Shown in pieces: positions 34,146 through 46,100 of a stretch of 64,000 nucleotides of DNA. Within the stretch, counting starts at the first letter, position 1. Every line of letters begins with the position of its first letter. The notes beneath the pieces are model-generated. The model made no database searches and was not told the DNA's origin. It worked only from the letters and a program-made list of their open reading frames with translations. The stretch comes from Reticulascus tulasneorum (lineage: Eukaryota > Ascomycota > Sordariomycetes > Glomerellales > Reticulascaceae). The translations under genes were made by a program, and so were the position numbers. The stretch is taken from positions 1,860,001 through 1,924,000 of the forward strand of contig LSAX01000004.1 in assembly GCA_001557505.1 (NCBI GenBank), given 5' to 3'.

Positions 34146-34780
34146 ATGGTAAGTCGCCTTCCGACTCTTCACTGCAATCCCTCAACATGACCGCTCACCC
34201 TGCACAGCCAGCGAAACGACGGCCAGCTGCACCCGCCCCCGAAGGCGGGGCACCCAAAGCGCGGCAATCCAAGCTCGCGAAAGAGCACAATGTCACCGCA
34301 CTCGAGGAGCGCGAAATCCGCGAGGCTTACTCCCTCTTCTCCGAGCCCTCGGATGACTCGAAGGAGGGCATCCTGCCCATCGCCGACATGCGCTCCGCCC
34401 TCATCGCGCTCGGCATCCCTCCCAAGAACCGCGCCGAGCAGGCAGAGTTCGTCTCCATCCTCGACCCGGACAACGAGGGCTACGCATCCTTCGAGCCCTT
34501 CTTCGCCATCTGCGCGCTCAAATACCACACCCGCGATCACGGCTCTGATGCGCACCTGGCCGAGCTCGACGAGGCGTTCGCGCTCTTCAGCAACGGCAGG
34601 GACGGCGGCGTCATCACGCTGCAGGATCTGAAGCGAGTGGCGGCCATCCTGAAGGAGGATGTGAAGGAGGATGTGCTGAGGGATATGATCCTGGAGGCGA
34701 ATGCCGGGGCGGGGGTCCAGAAGGGGGTGAGGAAGGAGGAGTTTGAGGAGATCATGCGGAGGGCGGGGGTGTGGCGGTGA
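34146..34780 (+). CDS. EF-hand (centrin/calmodulin-like) protein with degenerate loops
   Basis: Two-lobed EF-hand protein resembling the centrin/Cdc31 and calmodulin group. Four helix-loop-helix units can be traced (near residues 35, 70, 115 and 155). The loops are poor calcium sites: SEPSDDSKEGILPI, LDPDNEGYASFE, SNGRDGGVITLQ and EANAGAGVQKGV, of which only the second is near the DxDxxG pattern. It ends FEEIMRRAGVWR, and a basic Pro/Ala N-tail (PAKRRPAAPAPEGG) precedes the lobes. Start: I favour an ATG at 34146 forming an exon of that codon alone (ATG|GTAAGT), spliced to CCAGCGAAACG at 34208, giving 191 residues. The alternative is the unspliced MTAHPAQ at 34188, giving 197. Both read the same body. 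Confidence 0.8.
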
Positions 34781-35517
34781 TTGGAGGATAAGATGAGGGA
34801 TTGAACGGTTGGCCTTGTGGCTGGCGCTGTGAATGAACTTACGACGATACCCCCAGACGGTCGAATACGAGGGAGGTGCTGGCAGGGGAGATTGAGCCTT
34901 CTAGACTGGGCCTTCAGAGCGACAGGTCCACCAGATATGGTATGGGAACATGGCACTTGAGGCCGCACCCCCCTTTATGTTGGATTTACAAACAATAAGA
35001 GGATGCCGGGGCGTCTTGGACGGCAGACATCACGGCTAAAGGGGGTCTCACCAGGAGTGAGACATCCCTCGACAGCGGCAATCGCGAGACATAAGGATGC
35101 CCGGGCAGTGGAGCAGATTCCTGGTCGTAATCTTGATTTCCCGAGGGATTGAGATTCATTGCATTGCCCGCCTCTTACGTCAATACCACGAGGAAGTCAT
35201 GATGGAAATGCATTGATGTCTATCTGGAAGGAGGCACGTAGAAATAGAGAGGAAGGACGATTCGTCTGGTAGATCCTCATCCCAGACGAACTAAGATTTT
35301 CGGCTTTCTGTGTCCCAAGAAACGTAACCATCACTCAAGGGTCAGTGTTGAGCCCATCCCCATGTTAACGCCAAAAAATGTATGCATGCCCGGCCCATCC
35401 AAGTACCATGGTAATAATGTCGATATATGTTTTTGTTCCAGAGCTTCACTCCACCTCCCACTTTCTTATCCAGATAGCTCCTTGGATTCGTTTGCGCAGC
35501 CCCCTTTGACGGGCTTT
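34781..35517. other. Convergent 3' region (EF-hand gene and eIF4E-like gene)
   Basis: A 737-bp interval between two converging stop codons; it should hold both 3' UTRs and terminators. No gene seen. Confidence 0.5.
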
Positions 35518-36479
35518 CTAAGCAGCATTACCTGCTTTCGCAGCAGCCGCAGCCGCCTCCTTCTCCGCGGCAGCTTTCTGGGAATCCAGGACAACCTGGA
35601 GCTCCGGCGGAGCCTTGAACCCCACATGGTCGGAGTGCTTCTTGTAGAAGTAGTTGTCCGGTTTCGGCCGTAGCTCGACGGGCAGTTCCTCGAGCACGCA
35701 GGCGAGAATGGCATCGATAGATTTCTGCTTGGAGCCGTCGCGGTGCCAGATGGAAATGAGGTGGGAGTTGAAGCGGACGGAGAGGCCTACACCGCATATC
35801 TGATCGCCTGGGTCCTGCGTGTTAGCAATGCTCGCCTTGGATGAGCATGGAGGGGGAAAGGAGGGGGGCCTTACTATCATCCAAGACGCTCTGCAACTTC
35901 TCCCCGATGGCCAACAACTGCACCCTCGTCCACACATCCGGGCCAAGAGTCTTGGGCACGCGGAACGTCCAGCTGCCGCCGTTGATATTGCGGCGGTCCT
36001 CCCAGATGGGTTTGAAGCCCGACTTGAAGAGGTAGATGGATTCGCGCATCTTGATCTGGTCGACGGGGGTGTTATTGTTGTATCTCCAGAAATCCTGCAC
36101 CGACTCTATCTGCGAGCCGAGCTGCTCGAGCTGTGCTTGGTATGCGTCTTCGTTAGCCTGGGGCTTCTGGTCCTTGGCCTGCCTGTGGAACCATGTGAGA
36201 TTAGCAGAGTTTCGTAGTGGGTGCGACTGTTGCGCCGCATCTTCCAGAGGAGGAGGAGAAAGCGATGGGGGCAGGTGCGGTGGAATAGATGACTGCTTAC
36301 CGGTCGAAGTAGACGTCCCAATAGTGCTGGGTAGGCAGCGGGCGCATGGCTTTGAGGAAGTTCCGTTTCGCATCGTCGCGCTGGTCGGCGGGGGAGCTGA
36401 CGTTGGGCGAGTTGGGATCGTTGGAGCTCTGCGAGAGGGATGAGAGACCTCTCGTGAACAGGGCGGGTCTCGCAGCCAT
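35518..36479 (-). CDS. eIF4E-family cap-binding protein
   Basis: Binds the mRNA 5' m7G cap to start translation, or acts as a 4EHP-type variant. Exons 36479-36301, 36182-35875 and 35807-35518 give 258 residues. The core shows the eIF4E pattern HYWDVYFDR (first cap-site Trp region), VQDFWRYNNNTPVDQI, YLFKSGFKPIWEDRRNINGGSW (reported here as spaced landmarks), and WTRVQLLAIGE leading to GVGLSVRFNSHLISIWHRDG. The second cap-stacking Trp lies in the PIWED element. An Ala-rich tail (EKEAAAAAAKAGNAA) ends the protein. Introns are 118 and 67 bp. For intron 2 I used the second CAG (GACCCAG), which keeps frame and sits 12 bases after TGCTAAC; the first CAG breaks the frame. Confidence 0.88.
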
Positions 36480-38517
36480 CTTGAAGAGTGGATCTGATCG
36501 TAGATAGCGGTAAAGAGCGAAGAGAGAGAGAGAGTGTGTAGTTTGAATATGGAGGGGGGAGGCAATGAAGTAGTCGGTCAGTGTAGGAGTTTGAGAGCGT
36601 TTCTGATTTAAAGTTCCTGACCAAACGACGAGGGGCACAGCAAATGCAAGGGCGGTTAACTTGGTGGACGGCAGTGAGGTGTGAATCACTGTGCGGTTGG
36701 TTTGGTGGTTCACTGCAGTGTGGTAGTGGGGGCCCGGGGCACAAGCTGCCCACCTGTGTGTGGCCGGTTTTCTACTACGTATACCAAGTACACAAGGTAC
36801 CTAAAGGCGTAGTAATTAGGGGTCGGGTAAGGGAAAGGGTACTAGGTATAAGAAAAAAAAGCTCGGTGGTATATCTTACCAAACCTGAAACACCTCTCAC
36901 AGCTAAGCTACCAGGGCCATGAAGCTGGGTATGTACAGCCAGATTAAGTTAGGGGCCGGATGTGTTGTATCAGAAACATGAGATAGACAAGGTAGCCAAG
37001 GTAGCCAAGGTAGCCTCACCTCAGCTGGGGTTGCATCCCGCTGGGAATACCCGAACGGCATAGCTCTCTCTCTTCTGTAAGTCACATATGCCTACATGTC
37101 TCTATCTCTTTCATCTCTTCCTTGTCTCATACTACCTTCAAGTAGGCATTGGAACAGAGACGCATCCGCGTGCTGGACAGTTTCCATAGGCGATCTACCT
37201 ACGTGTTGACGTTGACCCACGAGCAGCTTCTTGTTTTGTGCCATGGTCCTGATCTGGAACAAAACAACCATGGGTCTTGTGACGATGGGATGTTGGAACT
37301 TCAGAAATCGGGTGGGCAGCCGTCTGAACTACCTGACTGACCTTCCCGTTCTCCACTCACCTGGAATACGTCGTGCGCGCTCCACAACGGCTACCGATCC
37401 TACGACATCCGTCCACCCCTGAGAGGGGTCGAATCCTTATTCCACTCGCTATCCAACAACTACTTTGTACGTACGAGTCTACCCAAGTTCTCAACAAGCA
37501 TCCGATTCAAAATGGTCCCAGCGCTGTTTGCGCGGGCGCTGCCCATAATCTCATGCTGGTTGGTAACATGCCCAGACGGAAGCTCCTCATCACCCACGCC
37601 GGCTACTTTAGTTTTATCGATTCTTTGATGATCAGAAACTGGCCGCTACGCATCACGTTGTTGTTTGACGTCGAAGGGGAGCCCGACGCCAAACCAGAGG
37701 TCTCGGCCGTCTCATACCACGGGCCTTGAACCAGCAGCCCGAGTCAGAGCTGTCACGTAGAAGGTTTAAGCGCTCTCTTTGTGAGCCTATTTCTACTTCC
37801 CTGGCCGCGTTGCTACCATGTGGTCAACGTCCTTGCTATATCTTCTGAGAGCATCGCACGTGCACCACTTCTGTCAACTTGGGTTTCTAACATGTTAGCT
37901 TGGCATGAGGGTAGTCCAACGCTCCGTGCCTAGACTGCGAAGGAAGTTGAAGTCGGTAGCATTGGTTCTCGAATCCAATATACACCCGTGCCTGACATGG
38001 CGGCTTTTGTTGCGTTGAGAGACGTAAGTGAGGTCATGACCAGAGCGTTCTCTACGTTGAATGTGATTGTATCGGTATCCGCCCGCGAAGTCTTTCAAGA
38101 TCATCAAAATTTCGGCCGACTCATCTGAGCGGCTGCCGTCGAGCCGCTCGTAGCAAAACGTAAATCAATTTCTTGACTTATCAGCCCTAGATTCCACGAA
38201 CCAGTCGTAGAGTGATCTTGGCGATCTTTGTGAGAGCTTCTCCTTTCCTAGGCCTCTATATTCACCGCCAGTCGGAGACACCTATCTGTTCGGGATGAAT
38301 GGGTAACAGGAGCTTAATCACGATTGCCGAGTCGCCGCCGGCTTGGAATCGCTGCTGAGATAGCGCGACTCGGAGTCATGACCATATGCGCAATCCCCAA
38401 TGACTGGCTCCCTGAGATCCGAAGTACGGTGGACTGGCGGACCGACCATGCTTGCAAAGTCGTTACCAATGGGGAGCTATAAAGGCAATGTAAGCCTCGA
38501 AGTCCAACTTCGATACT
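36480..38517. other. Intergenic between the eIF4E-like and DUF2011 genes
   Basis: A 2-kb interval. A three-copy nine-base repeat (AAGGTAGCC) lies at 36989-37015 and GGTACC-type motifs near 36780-36800. A plus-strand frame of 118 codons (37373-37729) has no recognisable domain or splice context and is not called. Confidence 0.45.
36989..37015. repeat. Three-copy 9-base tandem repeat
   Basis: AAGGTAGCC three times in a row. Seen directly. Confidence 0.95.
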
Positions 38518-39434
38518 TTACTCGACAGACCCGTCAGATTCCTCAGACGCAGGGCCTACGCCATTTTGACTTCCAGCTCCTTCAGTCTTGGGATCCTGTT
38601 TCTTGTCCTTATCCTTCGCCCTCCGCTTCAACTTTTTCAGTCGGTTGAGCCTCTTCTTCTTTTCCTTCAAATGCTCCTCCTTCCCAACCTTCAATTTCTC
38701 GGCCTCTTCCTGCTGTATCTTCGTGGTTCGCTCCTTCGTCCGCAGTGCTATCCGCCTCCTCTTCCCGGGCCGTTTCCTCTTCGCCGAAGTAGTCGCATTC
38801 TCTGCGGACACGCGCACCGAAACCTCCCCTGTTGTACCGTTGGTTTTCTTGTGTACCGTGATATTGGTCATTCGCCATGGTATCTCCATGCCCCACCATC
38901 TCTGCTTCGATCGCGCCAGCACATCCTCGCCCGTCACTGCTGCGAACTCGAACTCCGCTTTCTGAGTCGCAGTGGGCTCGCCGGCGAAGTAGTAAGATGA
39001 TGGACGTTCGGGGATGACGAATTTGCCATCACCTTTGGGAATTTGGGCGTCGTCGTCGGGCAGGACGACTTTTGCTGTAGATTTATCCGTCCGAAATAGC
39101 CGGAATTCAAACTCTTCTTGCCCATCGACTTTCTCCGCATTTGCGGCAATATCCTCCTGCGAACGCTCATGGTCTGGTTTCTCCTCATCTATAATCCAGC
39201 CCGGCAGCTCGAGGTCGTCGAGTGCGTAAGCGCCTGCGAACTGCGCATGTAGCTTTGCCCGCAGTTCTGCGTCGCGCTGTTCGTCGAGGCTTACATCGTC
39301 TCCGGATGAAGAGCTCTCAAGATCTTCCCTGCGAATTCTGGATAATGGCGGCCCAGTTAGAAATACTCTCGGGACAAAGTGACTTGGGGGGCGGCTGGGT
39401 TGACGAACCTTTTCGCATGTGGTATCTCGAACAT
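38518..39434 (-). CDS. DUF2011 family protein, basic coiled-coil C-terminus
   Basis: Conserved fungal protein of unknown function; the match to DUF2011 is from memory. Exon 1 (39434-39409) encodes MFEIPHAK plus two bases. A 71-bp intron with a GTTCGT donor and CTAACTG branch site joins exon 2 (39337-38518), giving MFEIPHAKRIRREDLESS, the family N-terminal pattern; total 281 residues. The middle carries FRLFRTDKSTAKVVLPDDD and PERPSSYYFAGEPTA, then GEDVLARSKQRWWGMEIPWR. The last 80 residues are highly charged and Lys/Arg-rich (KRKRPGKRRR, KKKRLNRLKKLKRRAKDKDK), which suggests nuclear or nucleolar location and RNA or ribosome association; that is inference. Confidence 0.85.
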
Positions 39435-41318
39435 GGTGTCATCCGTCGTGGAACCCCCTCAGCTGGCTGCGGGCTTCCAACTAATACCAAGTCCCAAGTG
39501 AGTGCAAGCGCAGGTTTTTAAGAATACCCAGGCTCCTTAGGGAAAGGGGCCAAGTGGTTACCGTGTCTTTGGTTACGGACGTAGGCGGCTCACAGCACAC
39601 AATGCGAAGTGCAAGCCGGATGCGTTGGTAGTAGTTGTGGGGAACTTGGAAGGAGTAGACTGTTTTAAGGTGCGGCTGGAAACGCGGAGCATTAAAATTC
39701 GCCAAAATTCGCCTAACGGGACCTAGCGAATCGATAAAAATCTTTATCTAATCGCGTCGATCCCTTCCTTCGGCCAGGATCCAAGTCCCAGCCGGAACCT
39801 CTCGCACACCTCCAATTTGTCCAACGTGCAGCCGGACAGGGGGGACTATCGCCGACCACTCGCTCGGATCCAGCCAAACGTCACCGTTCACTACTGACGA
39901 ATGTGGCATCGAGCTTGTTGGCGTGGACGCTGAGTGGCTTGTCCCGCCCGGGATCATGGCTCGCCCTAACGTATTGTATATGTAGCGCGCTCAAACCGGG
40001 AATAGCCACCAGTTTCAGCCGTCAAGGATGAATCTGCTTCGGGACCAAGATTCGTTTCCCTTCGTGCTTTTGACCCGTGCCGTGCTGCTTGCCCAAGCTG
40101 GCGCCGCACCGGAATATGAGACCTGGGGGCTTAATTGAAGGATTGCGGCCGGGGCGAACCAGGCTAGAGCTGGGCTTTCCTGGTTATCCATAAATACGTC
40201 GAGGACGGCCGGGGGGGAATTCGGACGAAAGTCATGTTCCCTGGATCATCGGTGTTTCCTTCTCCCAACTACTCTCCAGTTTGCTTCCAGGGGTTTCATT
40301 TCACTACATTCCTCGTCTACGACAATTACATACATCCCATGCATGCAGAACATACACAGACCTCTTTCTTCCCCTGTTTATCGTACCTGTGCAGCGTGGT
40401 CATGTCCACTACTACTCGAAACTGAACTTGGTCTAGTCGGGATGAACTCTCCCTAGCGTCTGGCGTGCCGACAGAGAGGCTCTTTCGAGCGTCGGAATCC
40501 CGACATCATCTCATCATCTCATCATCCTCCAGCCTGGTTGCGGATCTCGCTCCTTTGGTTCTCTTTCCCTTTCTCGATTTTCAACAGTCTCCATTACTTA
40601 TATATCAAGCTTCAAATATCGCTGTTGCATTCTCAAAGTCTCAATCGACTGTGGGGGCTGTTGACCGCCTCCCACGATTGTCGCCACCAAGAATCACTTC
40701 CACTAACTCTCTGGGTCATTCGTTACAAGCCCTCATCCTCTTCTCTCATCTCCTCACACCTCCTCACACCTCCTCACAGAAAAAAACACGTATCCATCAA
40801 CAATCGTCAAGAATCGGTGAGCGCCAACATCCAATGCTATCCCTCCGCATGGTATCGCAATGCTCGGTTGTAAGCCAACTCCTGACTCGGACGCCAAACC
40901 TCAGCTTCTGTTGCTGTATTCAAGGACCATGCTTGCGCCACGGTTGCTGTATAACGTAAAAATCAACGCTCGTTCAAGCACCAGAGCCCTCCATCCCAGC
41001 CTAAATCCTGCGGGGATGGCCAATGCGATGCGACGTGAGAATCGGTAGAGCCGAAGCTCCATGCGCATCGGCGTCGTTCCCCTCAGTTTCCCTCTTATCG
41101 CTCTCACGGATTGAAACAAATAAAACAACCTCAACATATCAAAAATCTGCCAAGGGGGACGAATCGAATACGTGTTATACAGAGCTGCCATTGTTTTCGA
41201 GAATGGAACTGGCCTCCGCGTGAGGCCGCGCGTTTTCCGCAGAAAAAGTACGGATATCAGGAGTTCGGCACCATGATGGCGTTTTAACCCGGGCTCCCAC
41301 GCCCTGCTCTTCAAATTT
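39435..41318. other. Intergenic upstream of DUF2011 and beyond the vib-1-type stop
   Basis: About 1.9 kb. The left part should hold the DUF2011 promoter. 40190-40800 (plus strand) is strikingly pyrimidine-rich, with CATAAATA near 40190 and a three-copy TCCTCACACC repeat at 40751-40779, like the leader of a plus-strand transcript. The frames that follow (40465-40959, 40860-41048) show no family, so no gene is called. Confidence 0.4.
40751..40779. repeat. Three-copy 10-base tandem repeat
   Basis: TCCTCACACC three times (last copy ends ACAG). Seen directly. Confidence 0.95.
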
Positions 41319-43514
41319 CTAGCTGGTGTTCCATGAATAGTGGTTGATGCCATCGAAAGAACCTCGGGGGGCGCCGCTATAAACTGGCGGGGGAGGATGA
41401 GGTTGAGAATGTTCAGTTTTGGTATGGGAAGCCGCCTGCCCACCACTCTTGTACTGATCAGGGAATGTGTATGATCGGCCATCGCTGTTCGTGTATGCGG
41501 CTGTTGAGCTCGGCTCACCGGCAGTGGTGGTCCAGGCCGTTGATGGCGGATAGTAATCCCTCGGAGGGGCGGAATGTGGCCCAGAGGATTCCGAATTGTA
41601 TGTCGACGGGGCCATTTCACTGGAATTATTGTTTACCGCCACGTATGAGGAGCCGTATCGGTATTCGGACGCAGCGTCGTTGTTCGTTATCGAACCGGTG
41701 CTGTGGACAGATTGATGGCTCGCATGCCGTGGACTCTTTGTTGGGCGAGGATTGCTATCGACGTATCTCGGGACGCTGAGAGCATTGTCCGAATTCGATA
41801 TGGAAGTGGTCGAGATTGAAAGCTGGGGTGGGGCGGTCGTCGTTTGGACATATGCGTATTGCGTCCTGACTGGAGCCTGTTGATCGTGCGCTGCCATCGG
41901 CAGTGGCACTGACGGCATCGACGTTTGGAGAGGCATCTCCTGCGGTTCGGCGGTAAAGTTTGAGGCTCCCGAGAGGGGCACTTTGTGGTAAGGCTCTTGG
42001 CCCATTGTCGTCGGTGGGTAATTTCCCGGACTTGAGGCTGGGATCTGGGAAACAGGAAGATGGTTTGGTGGACTCCAGGTTGGGTACGAGCTATTTTTCG
42101 TCAGCTAATCAGTCTTTCAAAAGACAACCTCGGAGACCAAGATGAATTCAGCTCCAGGTCAAGCGATTCTGGCTGTTCACAGTCTTCTCCTCGGCATTGG
42201 GTGGGGGTGCCTTACTTGGATCTCATTCCCATTTGGCTCCCTGGCATCTTCGGGCCCCCGGCGCTGAACGTGAAGGCAGTTCGCGGTAGCTGCATGTCCA
42301 AACCCCTCGCTTTCGACGCATCCTGGGGTTTTGCTGACAACGGTCCTGCGACGATTCCCAGGCCAGTCTCTACCAGTGCCTGTCCCCGGGATCCTGCGCT
42401 AGATCCCAAGAGAGGGATTTCTTTCCTGGCTTGAAAGTTCCGTGGGCTTCGCCCACGCACCACGATGGGAGCAGTCGTTGACTCCGTCAGTACTACCTTT
42501 GATCCGTTGGCCAAGGTGCCAATGACTTTGAGGTGCAACACAAAATGTTGTTGCAGCTCTTTTCTCCTTCCATTGTTTGCGGTCGCACTATTTATTTTCT
42601 TAGCTTCTACCATCGGAAGTACGACGGTAGACTTACATTCGGAATTGCAAACGTCGCCATCCGATAGGATATACGGCGTACTCCCCATCACCCTCTGATC
42701 CATCCTCCTGAAAAGGAATCAATGGTAGAGCTGGCGGCTCCTGGTCCGGCCCCTGGCTGACCTCCGGCGAGTTTGGTGGGGGCGTCTTCCAAGGAATGAC
42801 AATCAGTCGTACGGGATGGCCATCGACGGACTCTATCGCAGAGATTGTCACCTCTGTGGTGTTGACTGGAACCGTCTCACCCGTCTCGGTGATGACAGAC
42901 AGATTCCCTCGGGGTGTGATCAGGGAACCGCTGATCTGGAAAAGATTCCTCCGATAGCAAGTCAGCTCGGGCTGCAGGATGGAGCCGTCGTTGGAATTTG
43001 CTGGCATTTCCGAGAGGAAAAACATGCCGTGAAGCTGAGCTGACAACTCCAGTTGCTGCATCCGACCATGCTGATCGACGATTGTGTGCTTGTCTTGTAC
43101 TCTCTTGAAGGACAGAAGTTTGTGGTCGTGATTTACGGTTAGTTTGGATCCCTCGTCCCGCAAGTCCTGGACAATTTCCTGGTACGGAGGCTGTTCGGTG
43201 TGCGAGTACGGCCTTTTCAGGTTGGGATAACTGTGATGAGCCGCCAACCCGGCATGTTGTCTGTCGTATGGGTCAGATTCGTCCTGGGAGTATCGGCTGT
43301 ATGCGTAGGGCGGATGATCTACGGAGGCATGGCTGCCTCTGGGGCGTCCTGGATGGGGCGAGTTGGTCTGATGGCTCGCGAGCCCGGCATCCAAGCCGCT
43401 GTTGAATCGAGTCGACATTTGCACTGGACTACCATAGTTGGACCAAAGACTGGTATGAGCCGGCTCCTTCAACTCTGTCATGGTGACCGGGTGGTAAGTT
43501 ACTGTGGTTGACAT
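41319..43514 (-). CDS. vib-1: VIB-1/XprG-type Ndt80 (PhoG) family transcription factor
   Basis: Nuclear p53-like-fold DNA-binding regulator. Family members VIB-1 and XprG control heterokaryon-incompatibility genes, extracellular proteases and the response to carbon and nitrogen starvation. Three exons (43514-42637, 42587-42216, 42090-41319) give 673 residues; introns are 49 and 125 bp. The Ndt80 domain spans about residues 110-355, with landmarks LLSFKRVQDKHTIVDQHGR, RRNLFQISGSL, WRRLQFRIATANNGRRKELQ (first splice in FRI), HFVLHLKVIGTL and VRGRSPRNFQARK. The C-terminal half is Ser/Pro/Tyr-rich, disordered, and ends GINHYSWNTS. The subgroup was chosen over the Ndt80/NdtA meiotic type from remembered similarity. 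The start has C at -3 and is preceded by an overlapping upstream ATG (see findings); Met12 (MTELKEP) is an alternative start. Confidence 0.9.
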
Positions 43515-46100
43515 GGGAGCATATCTCCTTGCGGGTCAGTCCTTTGCAAGCAGTCCAACACGCCTGGTCCAGAGTTGTTATTGTGGAAGATCAACTAAGC
43601 GCATATGTCAGAAGTCGCCTTCTGGAAGGCAGGCTCGCGACGTTTGCGGATGTTTCTCGACGAGTCTTGATGGCAAGTCGTTGATATAGTGTGGATGAAG
43701 AAACGAAGTTGGGATCTGATGGATGATGGGTTTAAGGTCGCAGGGAAATCTATGCTTGTATATGATGGGCCAGGAAACGGGAGATGTTGGAGGGGGGTGT
43801 ATGATGAAAATCTTCGGCACTGTCCTGTGGTGGGTACCTGGACGGGGGGCACGGGGGGGGGAGGGGATCAAGACAAGGTCAAGAACCTGCGGACCATACA
43901 CTGGGATTGCCTGGTGTGTGCTCTCCGGCAACAGGTGCCAGGTAAGTCGCTACAATGTGACTGCAGGCTTTTGGTACAGAACAGTGCATGCGGCCATTCT
44001 GGGAAGGAGAAGGGAGACAACGGGCGATCTGGCAATGAAGAACAAAAAGGCACTGGAGCTACGATGGGGTATGGATACGCCCTGCAGCGAAGTGACCAGG
44101 TTTAGGGAAATGCCCTTCTTAGAAGGCGGTGCTATGAACGAGGTAGAGAGAGCGAATATGGTAATTAAGGTTAGAACGATGATGGGGGGCACTGGAACGG
44201 TTTGATAAGAGGATGGCACAATACCCAAGATCTCTTTTTGTTCAGATTTGGGAGTTGTTCTGGATGTAGTTTATGAATCTGCATAGCATGCGCATCACAC
44301 TTGGCCAGGAGAAGTGAAAGGATAGCAGATGTGTTGAGCAAACCCCAGTTTTAGCCCCCCGCTTCTGCCGAGGGGAGGCACTCTCCCCTTGTCATGGTTG
44401 TCAACATACGAAGTCTTGCGTGGGTAGGTAGAAGAAGTAGGCATGACGGCGACTGCTCTGGTTGACTGGGCACCTCTGGCATGCTGGGCCGGCATGCTGC
44501 CAGGTGTAGACACTAGCAACTCCTCGTCCGAGATGGAGGGACGGAGGGGGGACGACCTGGCATGGGCTCGTAGGGAGGCATAATCTGTACAGATGTAGAG
44601 GCGGCCATCTCGACAAGAAATCGCCTGCCTGTCAAGCCCTCCCCCCCTCCAACGCAGCCAATCCACGTTCCGGGATGTGGGCAAGGGACTCTGATTAGAG
44701 AGAGAATCCTCCGACGGCTCTGGAAGGCTACTGACCCGCAATTTTCTAGAAGACCGTTGGGTAGACGCGCCGCTGAGGAGTAGGAAGAGGAAAGGTGTGT
44801 GGACCGGGGTCGAGGGGAGAAAATCGGTTCACGAGATTGCTCAAGACCAGGGCCCCAGCAAACTCGCTTGGGCGAGAGTCAATTACCCACCCCCTGTATG
44901 ATTTGCTGCGAGGACGGGTAATATGAGAGGCGTAATATAATATTCACAGGCGCCTGACTGGGGCTTCTGAGTGGAGAGGAACGAGTTTCGCTCCTGCTTC
45001 GCGCTGAGGGGCGAAATGCGAGGCTGGTCAGAAAGCGTCCAGCTGGACATAGGCAACATGCGTGTTTGTCTAAGTGTATTTAAAGTAAAAAAAGACAATA
45101 TCTCGTATGGAGGATGCCGCATCTGGGTCAGACTCGGTGGAGAAAACAGTCAGCAGGAAGCGGCTGAAGAGGGAAGGACGGCGAGGGCGAACAAGCAGAG
45201 CTCGGGGTTTCTCGAGAAGCAGATTGTCATATGTCTCTGGTGTTTCGCTCTGGTGGTTGCCTCTGCCCTCTGGGGGAGGGTGGGTGTTTCCTCACCAGCA
45301 GCGATGTGTGTGGTCTTCCTTATCGAGATCCAGTTATGACTTACATGTGCAGATAGTACTAATGTGGCCCATTCGAACATATCTCCTGACCTTTCGTGTT
45401 CGGGTGGTTCATTCTTGTTTTGACAAGTGAGGGTTCAAGGTTCGGGGAGAAACAAAAGCTCTACAAGTGGCAAGTCTCTGAGTTGAGGAACAAGCAAGCA
45501 CAAATGCGGAGGAGTCAAGGTTCTGGCTGCCCAAGCACGTTCCCTAAAGGGGAAGTTAGCTGTCTGTGCCCGCAAGCCTCCAGGGGTCCGATCAAGGTGT
45601 GGAAGCCGGATGGCAGAGGCGGAGAGCAAGGGTGGTGGTGGTGGAGACCTACACCATCTTCATGGCAGTTGACCTTGTACATGCGCACCTCTCGACAAAT
45701 GCTGCCGCGATGTACCGTTCGCACATGCTGGAGGCGCGGTATCCACGGACCAGTTCTCAACTAGGTGGCTGGCACTTGCATCTGTGTGGGTGTGTGGTCA
45801 TTTTGGTTGGTGGGTGTGACTTCGTCGAAAACCGTCGCGGGCCCCATCTGTCCAGGCCGTTCTGTCTCTCCGTCCTTCTTCCTCTCGCTCCCTGTGTGTA
45901 TCGTTCGTTTTGGTGGGCTCTTGAACTCGTCTCCCCCATGATTTAGGTAATACGATCAGCTTTGAACGAAGCATGGGCGGCAGTTCCGGAGTAGGTGCTG
46001 ATTTCCGAGCCAGGTGAGGTAACGATTTCGCGGTCCACTGGCTACTCCGCAGCATGTACATACATACACAAGGCCAGGCGATTACCCATCCGCTTCGCCC
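43515..46100 (-). promoter_or_regulatory. Presumed promoter and leader of the vib-1-type gene
   Basis: The first 2.6 kb upstream of the ATG at 43514. It includes an upstream ATG at 43522 opening an 8-codon frame that overlaps the main start (43522-43499). A G-rich tract on plus (43851-43865) becomes C-rich on the transcribed sense. No other gene is recognised. How far the leader extends cannot be told from sequence. Confidence 0.45.

Noticed and set aside
37373..37729. 118-codon plus-strand frame between the eIF4E-like and DUF2011 genes
   Set aside because: No similarity recognised and the flanking sequence lacks splice partners or a clear promoter.
43595..43931. Minus-strand frames of 85 and 107 codons in the vib-1 leader, considered as uORFs
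   Set aside because: They begin with GTG or TTG rather than ATG, so they are not ordinary uORFs; only the short ATG frame at 43522 was kept.
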